Positions 23,709 to 35,360 are shown, counted from the first letter of the stretch. The stretch: 64,000 nt of DNA from Lycocorax pyrrhopterus obiensis (GCA_014706295.1 JACSVZ010000022.1:4916830-4980829); one strand, 5' to 3'. Notes: a model not told the origin generated them from the letters alone. Translations and numbers: made by a program.

Positions 23709-24840
23709 CTGGGATAGGAAAGGGGATCTGAAGGTGCAGGGAAGGACAGTGACTGTTTCATGGCCACACACACACACAGAGGTGGCAGAGCAAGGCTGAA
23801 AACTCGAGGGGACTTCACATCATGGGGCTGTCCCAAAGCTGGCAGGGTGCTCCTAACTGCGAGATGGGGAAGGAAAGGGATCACAGATCTGCCCACCTTA
23901 GTCCCAATCCTGACATCCCAGTGCTGTCCTTGGAGCAAAGCCTGGAATTCTCAGGAATTTCCAGAGCAGACCTGCTCCCCGCAGCCTGCCCAGCCCTGCA
24001 CTCTGAATCTCCTTTCAGCAGAGCCAGCAAAGGGTTTGCAAGCAGCTTCTGATCCCAGAAGTGATTCCTTCCAGTCCCTGTGACAGCTCTGAGTGCTTCA
24101 AACTGAGCAATTGGTGTTATCCACACGAGGATCTTGAAATCACAGTGATTGTGCAGGATGTGAGAGGGACCTGCCAGCTGCAGGTCACGGTCCTTTCCTG
24201 CCAAAACCATTTGAACTCTGGCCCTTGTCACCAAACACGTGCTCCTGGGACAGGGCACTCTTTTCACTGCATTTGCTGCTCTCTTTTGGCTTAAGATGGG
24301 AGGCTTGAAAGAAACAGCTCTTTTTCAGACAATCCTCCTCCTAGAATACTTGACCCAGACACTAAATAGACAGAAAAGCCACTCAATGGAAAAGGACTTT
24401 GTGTTGTCCCTGTAAATCTTTCATCCAATGCCCTCCACGTGCACCAGGAGAGATCTCAGGGCATGATCTTTTGTGAGAGCATTGCAGAGATTAAGAGGTA
24501 TAAATGTCAGTCCATCCACAACTCCCTGTCACTTAGCTGAGCAGCCGGTCCAGCCGGCAGGGAGGAATGGGAATTTTTCCTTTCAGTCCCCCACAAGGAC
24601 CTGTTCCTATGGAAAACCAAGTGTTCCTCGTGGATGGGGTGGGATCAGCCCCCAAAACTGGCTGGTTTGGTGTGTCCAGATCATGTCTGGCATCCTCCAG
24701 TGCAAGGGAGCCCAGGTCACAATTTAGACTTGGCCACAGGGAGACAAAATGAAAGAATCCTGTCTGACCTTGCCAGAAGGAGTGGGATAAGTCCTTGTGT
24801 GTGTGCCCTGAGCTGTTCCTGCAGGACGCTGTGCTTTCAC
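23709..24840. other. Unique sequence, no gene seen
   Basis: Only a short (CA)n run (about 23763-23778) stands out. Confidence 0.4.
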
Positions 24841-24966
24841 TGTGGCTGGAGGTGTTGAAGGAAAGACTGGACCTGCCATGGTCTGGTTGACAAGGTGGTG
24901 TTGGGTCATAGGTTGGACTCAATGACTTCAGAGGTCTTTTCCAACCTCACTGACCCTGTGATTCTG
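24841..24966 (+). mobile_element. CR1 LINE, 3' end fragment (older type)
   Basis: Contains 'ggtgttgaaggaaagactgg', 'gtgttgggtcataggttgga', 'ctcaatgacttcagaggtct' and 'tttccaacctcactgaccct', and ends GTGATTCTG. Confidence 0.85.
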
Positions 24967-26524
24967 CAGTTCCTCCAAAGCCAGGAGTCCTTGCCTTGCC
25001 CACTGAGATGTGCCCAAAGAACACAGCGCTGCGTGGTGGGTGCTGCCCATGCTCCCTGCTGAGCCTCCAGCAGGGCAGAGGCTTCCCAAAGGACACGCTC
25101 TGAAGCAAAGCAGACACCAGCCACAGGTCAGAACGGCTTCAGGATCTTGGAGAGCAGCTCCTAATACCAGAATGCTTCTCCCTGGAACATATTGTGCAGC
25201 TTCTGCTCTTGGCAAGCCTGTCCAAGCCATCCACGCTGAAGTAGGGGCTGAACTTTGGAGCAATCACTGGTTGGGGTAAACACTTGGTGGTGAGGAGAGA
25301 GGGAGCTCACATCTTAAGGCTGCGTGCCCAGAGCTTTGTGAGCACCCGCACCTGCAAGAAGCAGGATCCTGGAGCATATTCCCTAATTTTCACCTTTTGA
25401 TGTCAATTAAACAGTGGCTCAGGAGGTCATGTTTTGATCTCAGCATTAAAGCACTTCAGGAGAGACAGTTCCTGTTCAGGAAGAGTGAATTATTCGAGGA
25501 CTATCACTGCCCAGCACATTTTTCTTCACTAATGCCACTTCATGGCTAGAAAGTCTCAATTCCAAGTCACATGTGTAAACATTGGAGCAGTCATTTATCC
25601 AGTGTACAATTTGTAGGGATGACAAGTCATTTAAATAGTGTGTGTAACGCAAAACATCCCGGTGCTGATTTAGTGGCTTTATTATTACCCTGTCAGGAAA
25701 ATTAATGTTCTATTTGCACAAAGCATCCATTCAGGCTCCCTATCTGCAGCAGCAGAGGTTGGGATCCGGGCTGAGGTGTCCTGAGGATGAAGAGCTTTGT
25801 GGTGTCCCAGCTCCCAGCGGAACTGGCCTTTCCCAGGATTGCCTGGCACTGGAAAGAGCACATCCCAATTACCGGCTGAGAAGGCCAACAGCAGAGTGAC
25901 AGACAGCCCTAAGTGTGAATCCACAGCGATGATTCACCCAGCAACTGGCTCCTTTCCAATGAAATGGTGGGAATTTATTTTTTCTTTTTTTTTTAGTTGG
26001 AGTAGAGGAGCCTGAGGGGAAAGCACAGGAAGGAAAATACCAGCAACAAGCTCTGCAAACCCAGAAACAACTCGGCTCTGTTTTGTAACAAGAGGAAGGG
26101 AGATGCTCTCCCACGTCTCCCCGCTTTTCTGCACCGTGTTTTCCAACAAGTGCAGTGGGATAGAAATTGGCAGGGAGCAGCAGGAGGGGGCTGCTCCAAG
26201 GGGAACACGAGGCAGGAGCGGGGAACAGTGAGGCAGGCGTGGAGTGATGTCCTGCTGCAGCCCCCAGGTCCTGGCTGAGAGGAGAGGCCCAGGAGCCACC
26301 ACCGGGCTCAGCCAGTCATGTGCAGACAGGCTCATGGTGACAGACCCTGGATCCAGCTGGGAAGCCAAGCCAGGATCAGCAAGGCCAAGCTCAGGCTTAG
26401 CTGTGGTCAGGCCAGGCTGGGGTCAAAGGGCTTGAGCACAGCAGGTGGCTCCAACAAGGGCCCTCCCAGCTCTTTTCCAACAGCCCAACACCAGGATAGA
26501 GCTGCACCTGCACCAGACCTGGCT
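24967..26524. other. Unique sequence, no gene seen
   Basis: 25380-25690 is AT-rich, non-repetitive DNA with homeodomain-like ATTA words. A 41-bp minus-strand segment (about 25317-25357) has splice-like borders but is too short to rely on. Confidence 0.4.
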
Positions 26525-26584
26525 CACAGAATCCCAGATTCCCAGAATCTCAGAATCATTCTGGTTGGAAAAGACCTCCCAGAC
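26525..26584 (-). mobile_element. CR1 LINE, first part (split by an LTR)
   Basis: This is the inverted 3' tail of a CR1: 'cacagaatcccagattccca' and 'aatcattctggttggaaaag', ending in 'acctcccagac'. The same CR1 resumes at 26919 ('ccagaccatcgagtcc') after a 334-bp retroviral LTR. Confidence 0.9.
26579..26584. repeat. 6-bp target-site duplication, left (CCAGAC)
   Basis: An exact repeat lies at 26919-26924 on the other side of the LTR. The duplicated bases belong to the interrupted CR1. Confidence 0.9.
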
Positions 26585-26918
26585 TGTGAATGCTGAAAGC
26601 CTGGCTGCAGAGAGATTTCTCAGTTTTCTGACAGTGTCTGTGTGAAAGCCTTGCTTTCTCACAGGCGCTATGGGAAAACAGCTGGGAGATTTTGTAAACG
26701 ATGGCATTGTTATGGTACCAAGGAGAAAATATCTGCAGTAAGTGGTGTTGGGTTCAGCCAATCCCTCTGGGGGGTGGGTGGTCAGTGAACCAATAACCTT
26801 ATGTCAGTCCAGCGTGCTGAGGTATAGAAGCGAATTTGTAAATTAATAAAGGGTCGGTTTCTTCTCGTCCCAAACCGTCCATGTCGCTTCATTCCTCGGT
26901 CTCTGCTCTCTAGCAACA
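26585..26918 (+). mobile_element. Solo LTR, 334 bp (6-bp TSD), copy A
   Basis: TG...CA ends (TGTGAATGC...TAGCAACA) are flanked by CCAGAC on both sides. U3 contains two CCAAT boxes ('cagccaatccc', 'gaaccaataacc') and a degenerate TATA ('gtatagaag'). AATAAA follows in 'attaataaaggg', then a U5 ending CTCTCTAGCAACA. It is about 96% identical (12 differences counted by eye over 334 bp) to the inverted copy at 44187-44520. It sits inside a CR1, so it is younger than that CR1. Confidence 0.95.
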
Positions 26919-27107
26919 CCAGACCATCGAGTCCAAGCTGTGACCAATGCCCACCTTGTCCCCAGCCCAGAGCACTCAGTGCCACATCCAGTCCTTCCTT
27001 GAACACCTCTAGAGATGGGGACTCCACCACATCCCCGAGCAGCCCCTTCCAATGTTTAACAACCCCGTCCATGAAGAAATTCCCCCTGAATTCCCTCCCC
27101 ACCTTGT
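26919..27107 (-). mobile_element. CR1 LINE, second part (split by an LTR)
   Basis: Continues the CR1 begun at 26525: 'atcgagtccaagctgtgacc', 'cctctagagatggggactcc', 'ccaatgtttaacaaccccgt' and 'aaattccccctgaattccct'. Confidence 0.9.
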
Positions 27108-27553
27108 GGGGTGCTTTTTAGAGTCGGCTTTTGAACTCTTTTAATGTGGGGTCTTAATTTTCCATATGCTGGGGAGCTTGGGAGGAAATTAAGGGAGCCA
27201 CAAGGAGCCTGTGCACCCTGAGAGACTCATCCTCAATTCAGTTTAGAGTTGCCTACCTCTCCTTTCAGGGTGTGTGCATATCCCATGAGCCAGTTGTCTG
27301 GAGAATGCATGGCCAGGGGGGAGAGACGGCTGTAAATATTCCCTGGTGTGATGGCAGCAACCTGGAGGAGGGAAAATAAACTGTCAGCTTGAGAAGGGAA
27401 AGAACAAAGCCGTTCATAAGAGCATCCAAACAGGCTCTGGAGCGTGGAGCTGCACCATGGGATGGACGCAGCAAGGGGGAATCCACGGTGGATTTTCCAG
27501 AGGTCTCCCAGGGCAGCAGAGCCTTCCAGCAGATCCCTTTGGGCAGGAGCCTC
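27108..27553. other. Unique sequence, no gene seen
   Basis: No recognisable repeat. It lies between the split CR1 and the LTR at 27.6-28.1 kb. Confidence 0.35.
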
Positions 27554-28079
27554 TGCAGAAGCCCTGTGGTGATGGGTGGGCAGGCAAGGACCTCTCAGAA
27601 TGAAGCTGGGCCCTCAGAGTATTCCCTGTGTGACACTTTTCCGTGCCTTAATTATGCCTCCCCGGATGGGGGAGATTTTCCAGAGTCCTTGCCTGGAATC
27701 CAGGAGACGAACGGGACTTTCCACGCTTCTTGCTTTCAGATAGTTGTTTATTAACTCTTATCAGAGAAACAGAGTCACTGACGTGACCCAGAGCAGAGAA
27801 TGCGAGAGAAAAGGCAAGTTATCAAGATTACACAGCCTTTTAAAGGTAAATCACCCAATGAAAACCCAAAACGAAAGATATTTTTACTTTTCTACCAATG
27901 TTCAATAAATCTCTTTGTCACGTAGAGAGGAACTGCGGAATTTTTCACCCAATCATCTCAATCCACTTTCACTTTTGCAGAACATGGAGTAATAGAAGAA
28001 GAAGGTGTGGAGAACAACAACAATCCTCCATTTTGAAGTTTTTGCTTTTTATCTATTTACTATATTAACAAACCCAACA
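27554..28079 (-). mobile_element. Retroviral LTR, probably solo (left end uncertain)
   Basis: Read on the minus strand the element starts TGTTGGGTTTG (28079 downward). It carries an AATAAA-like word at about 27905, CCAAT-like words, a TATA-like 'ctttaaaagg' at about 27836-27845, and AATAAA in 'gttaataaacaac' at about 27748, followed by a U5. The plus-strand left end at 27554 (TGCAGAAG) is chosen because CCTC precedes it and also follows the right end (28080-28083). A 4-bp duplication would suit a gammaretrovirus-like (ERV1) insertion. A start at 27655 is also possible. Confidence 0.65.
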
Positions 28080-28083
28080 CCTC

Positions 28084-31000
28084 TAAATTTTCACCCTGTG
28101 GCAAGCTTACATAATATTCTATCACCTAGTTCACACCAGTGTAGATTCTGCTTCTTCCCAGAGGGTAGGTAATTTTCTCCATGGACGAAGGTCAAAGACA
28201 GGGTTGTCCAGGGGGGTAGAACTCTCCAAAAGAGGAAGAGAAATATTCCCTGCACTTCGGACTCCCACACCTGTGCTTCTTCCAAAGGGAGGATGCACTT
28301 GAGAGATCCCAGAAGGCTCCCATGGAGATATGTCCACTTGACCTGGCCATGGCAAGATGGGCTGAAAAAAAATGAAACACCGAAGGAGAACCAACCCTTA
28401 AATCACTTTAACTGGTGAGACAGCCAGATATTTATCCCTTTGGAGTACTTCCTGACAACCAGAGGGAAGCCGAACCAGCCTGACCTGGTTTGCCACCTCT
28501 CTTTACCACCTGCATTTTGGTGAGGGCTCCCTTAATCACACAGGTCGTGTAAAGCAATTTCTTCTGCCATTTTCATTTAGTTCCCTGCAGGTTTCTGAAC
28601 CTTTTATAGAGCCTTGGGTGAAGCTGTTGGGCTCCTGGAGTTGGGAGGCAGCAGAACAGGTTGTCCATGAATATGAGGGATGAACATTCCGGGAGGGTTT
28701 CAGAACACAGTCGGACAAGGCTCTCGGTGACCTGATCCAACCCTGAAGTTGCCAGCTTTGAATCTGTCTATGATTCCAAATTCTCTGCACTACCATAAGA
28801 CTGGAAAAGAGATGTTTTATTAAAAGCTGAAATGTTTATTCAGTCTCTTAAATCTGCACACTCAAGAAAGGAGAAATGATTTCTTTTTATTTATAATAAA
28901 ATTCTGAGGTTTCAGGCCTAATCTGATGGAGACTTTGATGTCTCCTCTGCCTTACTTTATTTATTTATTTTTTTAAGTGATAAGGGCTTGGCTTTGAAAA
29001 CTAAAGAATTATTAGTTAAAAAAGCAAGGGAAGTCCACTCCTGGCGACCTTTCCTTCTGGTTCTCTGAGGGATGTGTTGAGATTCCAAGCTGCTCTGGAA
29101 GCTGACTGCAAGGAGACGCCACAGGAGCTCAGCTCTCCTGGAAATGCTCTCTGTGTGGGAGAGGAGAGAGGGAGGCATTTAAGGATAAGAAAAGTGAGGC
29201 AGGGAAGAGCAGAGCTGCTCAGCAGTCAGATGGAGTTTGTTTCTGCCAGCAGTGGATCCCCCACTGGGCTTCACCTGCTCCAGCTCCAGCAGCGGGAAGA
29301 GCGGAGTGTCCGCCCCAGTTCCGGAGCTGCCTGTGCTGGATCAGCTGCCCTGCCCAGGGGAGGTGGGATGTGGGCCAAAAAGTGCTTTTAGGCAAGGCTG
29401 AGACATAGTGAAGTGCTGAAGTGGTGTCACTGAGCTGTCCCTGCCCTGCTGTGTCCCTGTCCTGGGGAGGGAGCGGTGCCCCTGTCCCAGACAGAGCCAA
29501 GGTGTTGAATCCCTGCTAGAGGCTGGATTCCCACTTGCAGTGGGAATGCTGGAAAGAGGAGATCTCGGGTCTCAGGAAGGGGCAATTTTCCAGTGAAGAT
29601 GGACCAGGACACGTCTGGGTGTGGAATTTGGGCTGACACCGTTAGTGAGTGGTGGTGATCTGATTAACTGCACAATTAGTCCATGAAATGAGTGGGTTTC
29701 CTCTTCTGCACAGAGTGGAAATGGAACAATGAACCAATGAAAGGAAGTGTGATAACCAATTAAAGAAAAGTGTGATGAGTGAGAGGAAAAAACCCCAAAC
29801 CAATAAAATGGAGAGTCCGTAGCTTAACACAACAGGGATTTGGAAATGCTGCACAAGGAAAGATGGGAATGCCATTTCCAGACCCTTCGTTTCCAGAGAG
29901 TCTCACCTCTCTCCGTGAAGAGTTCCTTGCAGCTGTGCTTGTTTCTGTGCTGCCTGAAAGCAGGAACCTGATGGATGAAATCCCATCTTTTCTCAGGGAG
30001 TGAGGACAGCTGGCAGCTGAAAGAGAGACTGGACACGCTGTTAATTCTGGTGAGTGACCCAAAGCAGAGCATGGAAAATCTAAAATGAACAATATCCTTG
30101 ACTGTGAGCTGGGTGACAATGGAAGGAACACAGGGAAAAGTTGCAGGAAGAGCCTGGATGATCTTTTAGAGCAATGGTGAGGGGAGAAGGCTTGAGAGAG
30201 GAGGATTCACAATGAAATCTGTCATCTGGAACTGGCTGAAAAGACCAGCCTGGGACCTCTCTTTCTGAAAATGCAGTGGTTTAGAAGAGGTTTTCATTTT
30301 TCTTTTCTTTTTTTTTGTGTTAATTTCCTTTATTTTAAAGTACCTCTGGGTTTAAACTTCTGCTGCTGTCTCATTGCTTCAGCCCCAAAGCTGAGTGCAG
30401 CCCAATGTCCATGTGGGTGCTCTCTAAGAGCTCCCATTCATGCCAATGGATCCACACCAGCTCAAGTTCCTGCTGGGAGGACCCTTTTACCAACCTTTTG
30501 GGCAGTGTCTGCACCTATGGAAGAAAATTCATCACTACAAGAAACCAAAAAGCTACCGGGGACCCCGGCGCCGTGTGTCCTGAAGGATGGGGGCAAGGTT
30601 ATGGGTTATCCTTGGGAAACACTGCAGTTGTACTGGGATAAATGGGCAGGAATTTCCTAACTCCATGTGAGACATCTTGGCTGGCTGGACACTGAACTCT
30701 CCGTGTTGTTTGGTGACTCCTGAGATACATTCAGCCCAGAACAGGATGTTTCTAAAGGTCTTCACTCTGCACAGCACTTCTTCCCATCCCTCCTCAAACC
30801 AGCAGTGCCACTAACAGCAGTAAATGTATTTATTTTCCTGCTCTGTCTTGTTAAACTCCTGCTTTTCCCTGCTGCTGCACATCAGAGATGTTAACTCGGT
30901 GCTAACCTGGTAAAGCTGGGGAGCTGGGCCCAGGGGAGAGCGAGGGAGAGGTTGGTGGGGAGGCATCCGGCAGCTGAAGCAGAAAAAATGTGACTTTATA

Positions 31001-31794
31001 AATCCTTCATCCCCTACATCTTCCCAGAAACATTTCTCAGCAGCGTCCTTATGGAAAATTAAACTCTACTCTGGCAAGAAAAAACCACTCACGTAACTTC
31101 TGCGCCTCTGGACAGCCTCGCTCTGTCATTTATTTGGAACAGCAGGGCTTGCCTTGGCTTCTTGGTTTGCCTGGTCTCAGAGCAAAATTAAAGTGAGGAG
31201 AGCATCTCAGCCTGTCTGGAGGGTACGAGGGTGGAGAAACACCAGAAAATGAGTGAGGAGCTTCTGGGACCATCACATCTCATTAGGAGGAGCAGAGCAC
31301 TGCTGAGAGCCCCTCCGCACGTGAGGCTGCCTGAGAACCGGGCAGGGGCTGTGCTGGGGTTTGTGCCAGATCCCTGCACCCCTGCCCTGTCCCTGTGCCT
31401 GCTGTGGGAGCTGCCCAGCCCTGTGTTTGGGGTGCTCACAGGGGGCTGGAGATGGGTTCTCCTGCTGTTTCCCCTGCTGGAGGTGCTGCCTGTGCTGCCC
31501 CTGCCCCTCTGCCCTGCCCAGGCCCCCGTGGCTGTGCCCATCTGGCATCAGGGATGGAAGGCCTGAGCTGGCACAAGGATTTTGTAACCCTGTGTCAAAA
31601 GCTTCCATGGGACTTCCCAGAAAGACCAAATCCCCTGGGCAGGGACCCTCTGCTGGGAGTTTTGATCACGGGTCACTGGTATAAAACTCGAGGTTCAGGG
31701 GACACCAAAGGTGCCATTTAATGAGCCAGTGGTTCTGGAGAAGCACTTTGAGGCCACACAGGCGACAGCCTTGTCCTGGAGAGGTATCCAAGAG
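28084..31794. other. Unique stretch; possible decayed element at 28.1-28.4 kb
   Basis: 28091-28394 keeps two overlapping minus-strand open frames next to the LTR, with no recognisable retroviral motif. 29690-29830 has several CCAAT words. On opposite strands at 29907-29953 and 29997-30049 there are short splice-bordered segments, which cannot both be trusted and were not accepted. 30960-31200 is AT-rich. No gene is supported. Confidence 0.35.
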
Positions 31795-31935
31795 CACAGA
31801 ATCGTGGAGTTCATGGAATCCAGGATGGTTTGGGCCCTTCCAAATCCTCAAGTTCCAGCCCCCTGCCACGGGCAGCACCACTGATGGCAGGCACTCCTTA
31901 AAGCATCCACCATCCCCGAGCAGGAGCATCCTGCA
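31795..31935 (-). mobile_element. CR1 fragment, diverged
   Basis: Inverted tail 'cacagaatcgtggagttcat', then 'aggatggtttgggcccttcc', 'ccctgccacgggcagcacca' and 'ccatccccgagcaggagcat'. Confidence 0.7.
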
Positions 31936-32302
31936 AAGGAAATGGGGCAGAGAGAAAAATGAACTGAGTTTCCCTTGTTCAGGGCATTTCCAGGAGAATG
32001 TCAGGGAAAAGGTCTCTCCCAGGCCCCACTAAAGCACTGCCAGGCCCCAAAGAGTCACACAAAGATCCTAAGAGGATAAGACACAAAGAGAACACAAACG
32101 CAAGGTGTGGGCAGGCTTGGCCTTTGACAGAGCCTGAGGACAGGCAGAGTTGTGCATGGGTGGAGGAAAGCATCCATGGGGAAAATCACAGCCTCAGCAC
32201 AGCCATGAGCAAATCCTGTGAGCCTCCTGCTTGGCTTTAGTCACAGTGGAAAGAACAGCCAGCCATGGCATGTTTCAGGAGCATTTCCTAGCCCACGCTG
32301 TG

Positions 32303-32308
32303 GGATAT
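32303..32308. repeat. 6-bp target-site duplication, left (GGATAT)
   Basis: Matches GGATAG at 32686-32691 at five of six positions. One base has changed since insertion. Confidence 0.65.
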
Positions 32309-32685
32309 TGTCACCGTTGTACCGTGAACAGCGAGAAATCACGACACGGAAGTCCAGGTCCAGGGAGAATCGAGCGAGCGAGAGCCCCATTTATTAATTA
32401 AAGACCGCTTCTATAACTTGGTTCTCAAAGGTGACAGGAAGCCATTGGTTCTTTGACCAGCCACCCCTTGGCCTATTGGCCAAAGCTCACAACACCCACC
32501 TCAAAATACTTTTTCAATGTGTACCATAACAACTCTGCAAAACAGACCCAGGTGCACAGATAAAGAATTAGTTCACAAAACCGTCTTCGCTGTTTTCATG
32601 TAGTCTGCATGTGAAAGCAATGCTCTCACAGAATATTGAGAAAAAGCTGAAGAATTTCTCTGCTTTTAGCTTTTTAGCATCCACA
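32309..32685 (-). mobile_element. Solo LTR, 377 bp, relative of the 334-bp family
   Basis: Plus-strand ends are TGTCACCG...CATCCACA. Read on the minus strand it has the same layout as the 334-bp LTRs: start TGTGGATGCT, 'gttatggtac' mid-U3, 'ggtcaaagaaccaatgg', a TATA-like 'ttatagaagcgg', and AATAAA in 'attaattaataaatggg'. A U5 rich in CTCG repeats ends GGTGACA. The sequence differs from the 334-bp copies outside these blocks, so it is a related subfamily and not a third recent copy. Confidence 0.85.
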
Positions 32686-32691
32686 GGATAG

Positions 32692-33517
32692 GAAGGGAGT
32701 CCTTGCTGGAGTGATTTCCTGTCTAACAAACGCTGCAGACTCTCATCTCACCGGGCTGGAGAGGAGCAGTGACTCGGGGCAGAGCTGGAGTGTGACATTT
32801 GGGAAGCCAGGATGGCTTTGCATCCCTCCTCACCCCGATGGGCTATTCCTCTTCATTTGCTGTGGCTTCTCATGTATTTTTGGAGGAAAGTGAATGACAG
32901 CCTATGAGAGACCATCACTGCCCTTCCTGCTTTACAGAGCTCAGTTTATCCTCTCAGTCAGCTTTGTTTAAGGAGCCCAAGGTGCAGGAAAAGCTGCTCC
33001 CAGAGGGCTGGGATGCTCTGCATTTGAGTTTCAATTCTTGCTGTTGTCATTGGCCAACAGCTACAAATAGGTGGCACTGCCAAGGCCAAGGCTGGCATCA
33101 AACCCAACATATTTGACGGAAACAGAAGAAAAGCAGCTTTTGCCTGCAGACTTTGATGTCCTTTGTTCCCAGGTGACAGCCCCCTCAGCCGATTTCCTGC
33201 CATTGCTGGTGCAGAGCTTTTCAGAAGATACCTCCTCTTACCCCACTCCTGGGAGCTTTGCTCGTGCACCTCATCCCAGGGACAGCGTTCAGGGTGAAAT
33301 TCCCTCTGGTTCTGTTGCTCTTCCAAGATTTCAGGGGAAAGGAATTTCAGATTTCAGGGGTTTTTTTACCTGCTCTTACCAAGAGCTAAACCTGTGAGGG
33401 CAGGTCTGCAAGTACCCTGTTTCTCCTGGCTTCAATGAAGCCCTGATGATTTATGGATTTATGGTTCCCTCCAGGATTCTGAGAGTCCAGGAGGGAGATC
33501 TAGGCCCCTTCTGTCTT
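32692..33517. other. Unique sequence, no gene seen
   Basis: No recognisable repeat or coding signal. Confidence 0.35.
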
Positions 33518-33655
33518 CAGAATCTTGAAAATTGTTTAGGTTGGACAAGACCTTTAAGACCATGGAGTCCAACCATTCCTCCAGCACTGCCAAGCCAGTA
33601 AACCATGTCCCCAAGTGCCACATCCACAGGGCTTTTAACCTCCCCCAGGATGTTT
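33518..33655 (-). mobile_element. CR1 3' end fragment
   Basis: Contains 'tttaggttggacaagacctt', 'accatggagtccaaccattc', 'aaaccatgtccccaagtgcc' and 'catccacagggcttttaacc', the standard inverted CR1 3' order. Confidence 0.88.
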
Positions 33656-34150
33656 AAATAGTTGCTTCAAAGCTTGATTTAGCCATTTCCTCCCGTGATG
33701 GGCACTTTGTTAAAACCAAAATGTTTGGTAAAACACACCAGGATTCTCTGAAATGCTGGGCTCCTGGAACAGGTTTCTTTTCTCCATCATGTGGATGAAG
33801 TGACCTTGTCACAATATTTTTCTGTTCCTCAGCCTGTTTTGCTGATGACACTGCTGCTGAGGAGTGCTCTTGTCACTCTTGAAAAATTCTCAGCGTGTTT
33901 GCAGTGACTGCAGGAGGAAACTTCCACAGATCCCCACAGGAACTGAGTGAAGGATCGCTGAGCTGATGAAACAAAGCCCTGCTGGGTCAGACACCCCAAC
34001 TCCCACATCTGTGGGGTGTGGAGAGTTCTGCTTCAGCAGGTTCCCCATACAGGAGGGGGGATTGCAGTGGTGTTACTGTGGAGTGGGGTTTGGGTATCGG
34101 CCCATCCTTCTGCCCCTGCCCACCACTGCTCCTGCGGGGCTTCACCCCCT
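33656..34150. other. Unique sequence flanking the minisatellite
   Basis: No gene seen. Open plus-strand frames that begin near 33966-34018 owe their length to the downstream array. Confidence 0.4.
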
Positions 34151-34921
34151 GCACACTCCTCATCCCTGCACTCATCCTACACATTCCTCATCCCTGCACA
34201 CTCCTCATCCCTGCACTCATCCTACACATTCCTCATCCCTGCACACTCCTCATCCCTGCACTCATCCTACACATTCCTCATCCCTGCACACTCCTCATCC
34301 CTCCACTCATCCTACACACTCCTCATCCCTGCACACTCCTCATCCCTGCACACTACTCATCCCCTACTCACTCCTCGTACTACACACTCCTCATCCCTGC
34401 ACTCATCCTTACACACTCCTCATCCCTGCACACTGCTCATTCCCTACTCACTCCTCATCCTACACACTCCTCATCCCCTACACACTCCTCATCCCTGCAC
34501 TCATCCTACACACTCCTCATCCCCTACACACTCCTCATCCCCTACACACTCCTCATCCCTGCACTCATCCTTACACACTCCTCATCCCCGCACACTCCTC
34601 ATCCCTGCACACTCCTCATTCCCTACTCACTCCTCATCCTACACACTCCTCATCCCTTCACACTCCTTATCCCTGCACACATCCTACACACTCCTCATCC
34701 CTGCACTCATTCTACACACTCCTCATCCCTGCACACTCCTCATTCCCTACTCACTCCTCATCCTGACACACTCCCCATCCCTACACACTCCTCATCCCTG
34801 CACACTGCTCATTCCTTACACACTCCTCATTCCCTACACACTCCTCATTCCCTGCACACTCCTCATCCCCTGCACACATCCTACACACTCCTCATCCCCT
34901 ACACACTCCTCATCCTTACAG
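34151..34921 (+). repeat. Minisatellite with core ACACTCCTCATCCCTGC
   Basis: About 770 bp of tandem units built on CACTCCTCATCC(C). At the left end the array has a regular 45-bp higher-order period: 'gcacactcctcatccctgca' starts at 34151, 34196, 34241, 34286 and 34331. Further right the units shorten to about 17-19 bp and vary in order, with CTAC and CTGC spacer variants. The unit lacks stops in every plus-strand frame, so frames of 266, 303 and 360 codons run through it. None is a credible protein. Confidence 0.95.
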
Positions 34922-35360
34922 GACTAAGTGTCTGCACAGAAGGACCAGCCCTTGTCACATTCACCCCCAGTTTTTTAGATTTCCCCTTCTCTGAAATAAT
35001 CCAGCTCTTACAAACCAATGCAATGCCACCCTTCCACCGCAATTCCATCCCTCAGCACAGTGCACTGTGCTTGCCTTTAATTTATTTTCCCGGCAATTAA
35101 AATGTGTACCTACTTCTGCAAGCTCCTGAAATCCAATACCACTTTAGACATTTCTACCAAGAAAATAATTTGGTTTGTGCTGAGCAGATGAACTTCTTGA
35201 TTACTGAATTCTGCAAAAGGCCACATCCTCCTTGTTACCGCTTTTTAATTACTCTTTTGCAGTTTTCCTCATTTTGTGTTCTACAGGTTTATCGTTTCCT
35301 AAATGCTCTTTTTGTTTAGGTTTTCCTCCAGAAAAGGATGAGGAGGTGTTTCATAAAAGA
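34922..35360. other. Unique sequence, AT-rich
   Basis: No gene or repeat seen between the minisatellite and the next CR1. Confidence 0.4.

Noticed and set aside
23763..23778. (CA)n microsatellite
   Set aside because: Only about eight repeats. Listed as a passing note, not a feature.
28131..28394. Minus-strand frame next to an LTR that might be envelope-derived
   Set aside because: No recognisable retroviral motif, no typical polypurine tract at the LTR edge, and a better explanation of the LTR as solo.
29907..30049. Short exon-like segments on both strands (29907-29953 minus, 29997-30049 plus)
   Set aside because: Their presence on opposite strands within 150 bp shows how easily such signals arise by chance. 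Neither has a partner.
33966..35100. Open plus-strand frames of 266, 303 and 360 residues
   Set aside because: All three overlap the same minisatellite in three frames at once. The repeat unit simply lacks stop codons.
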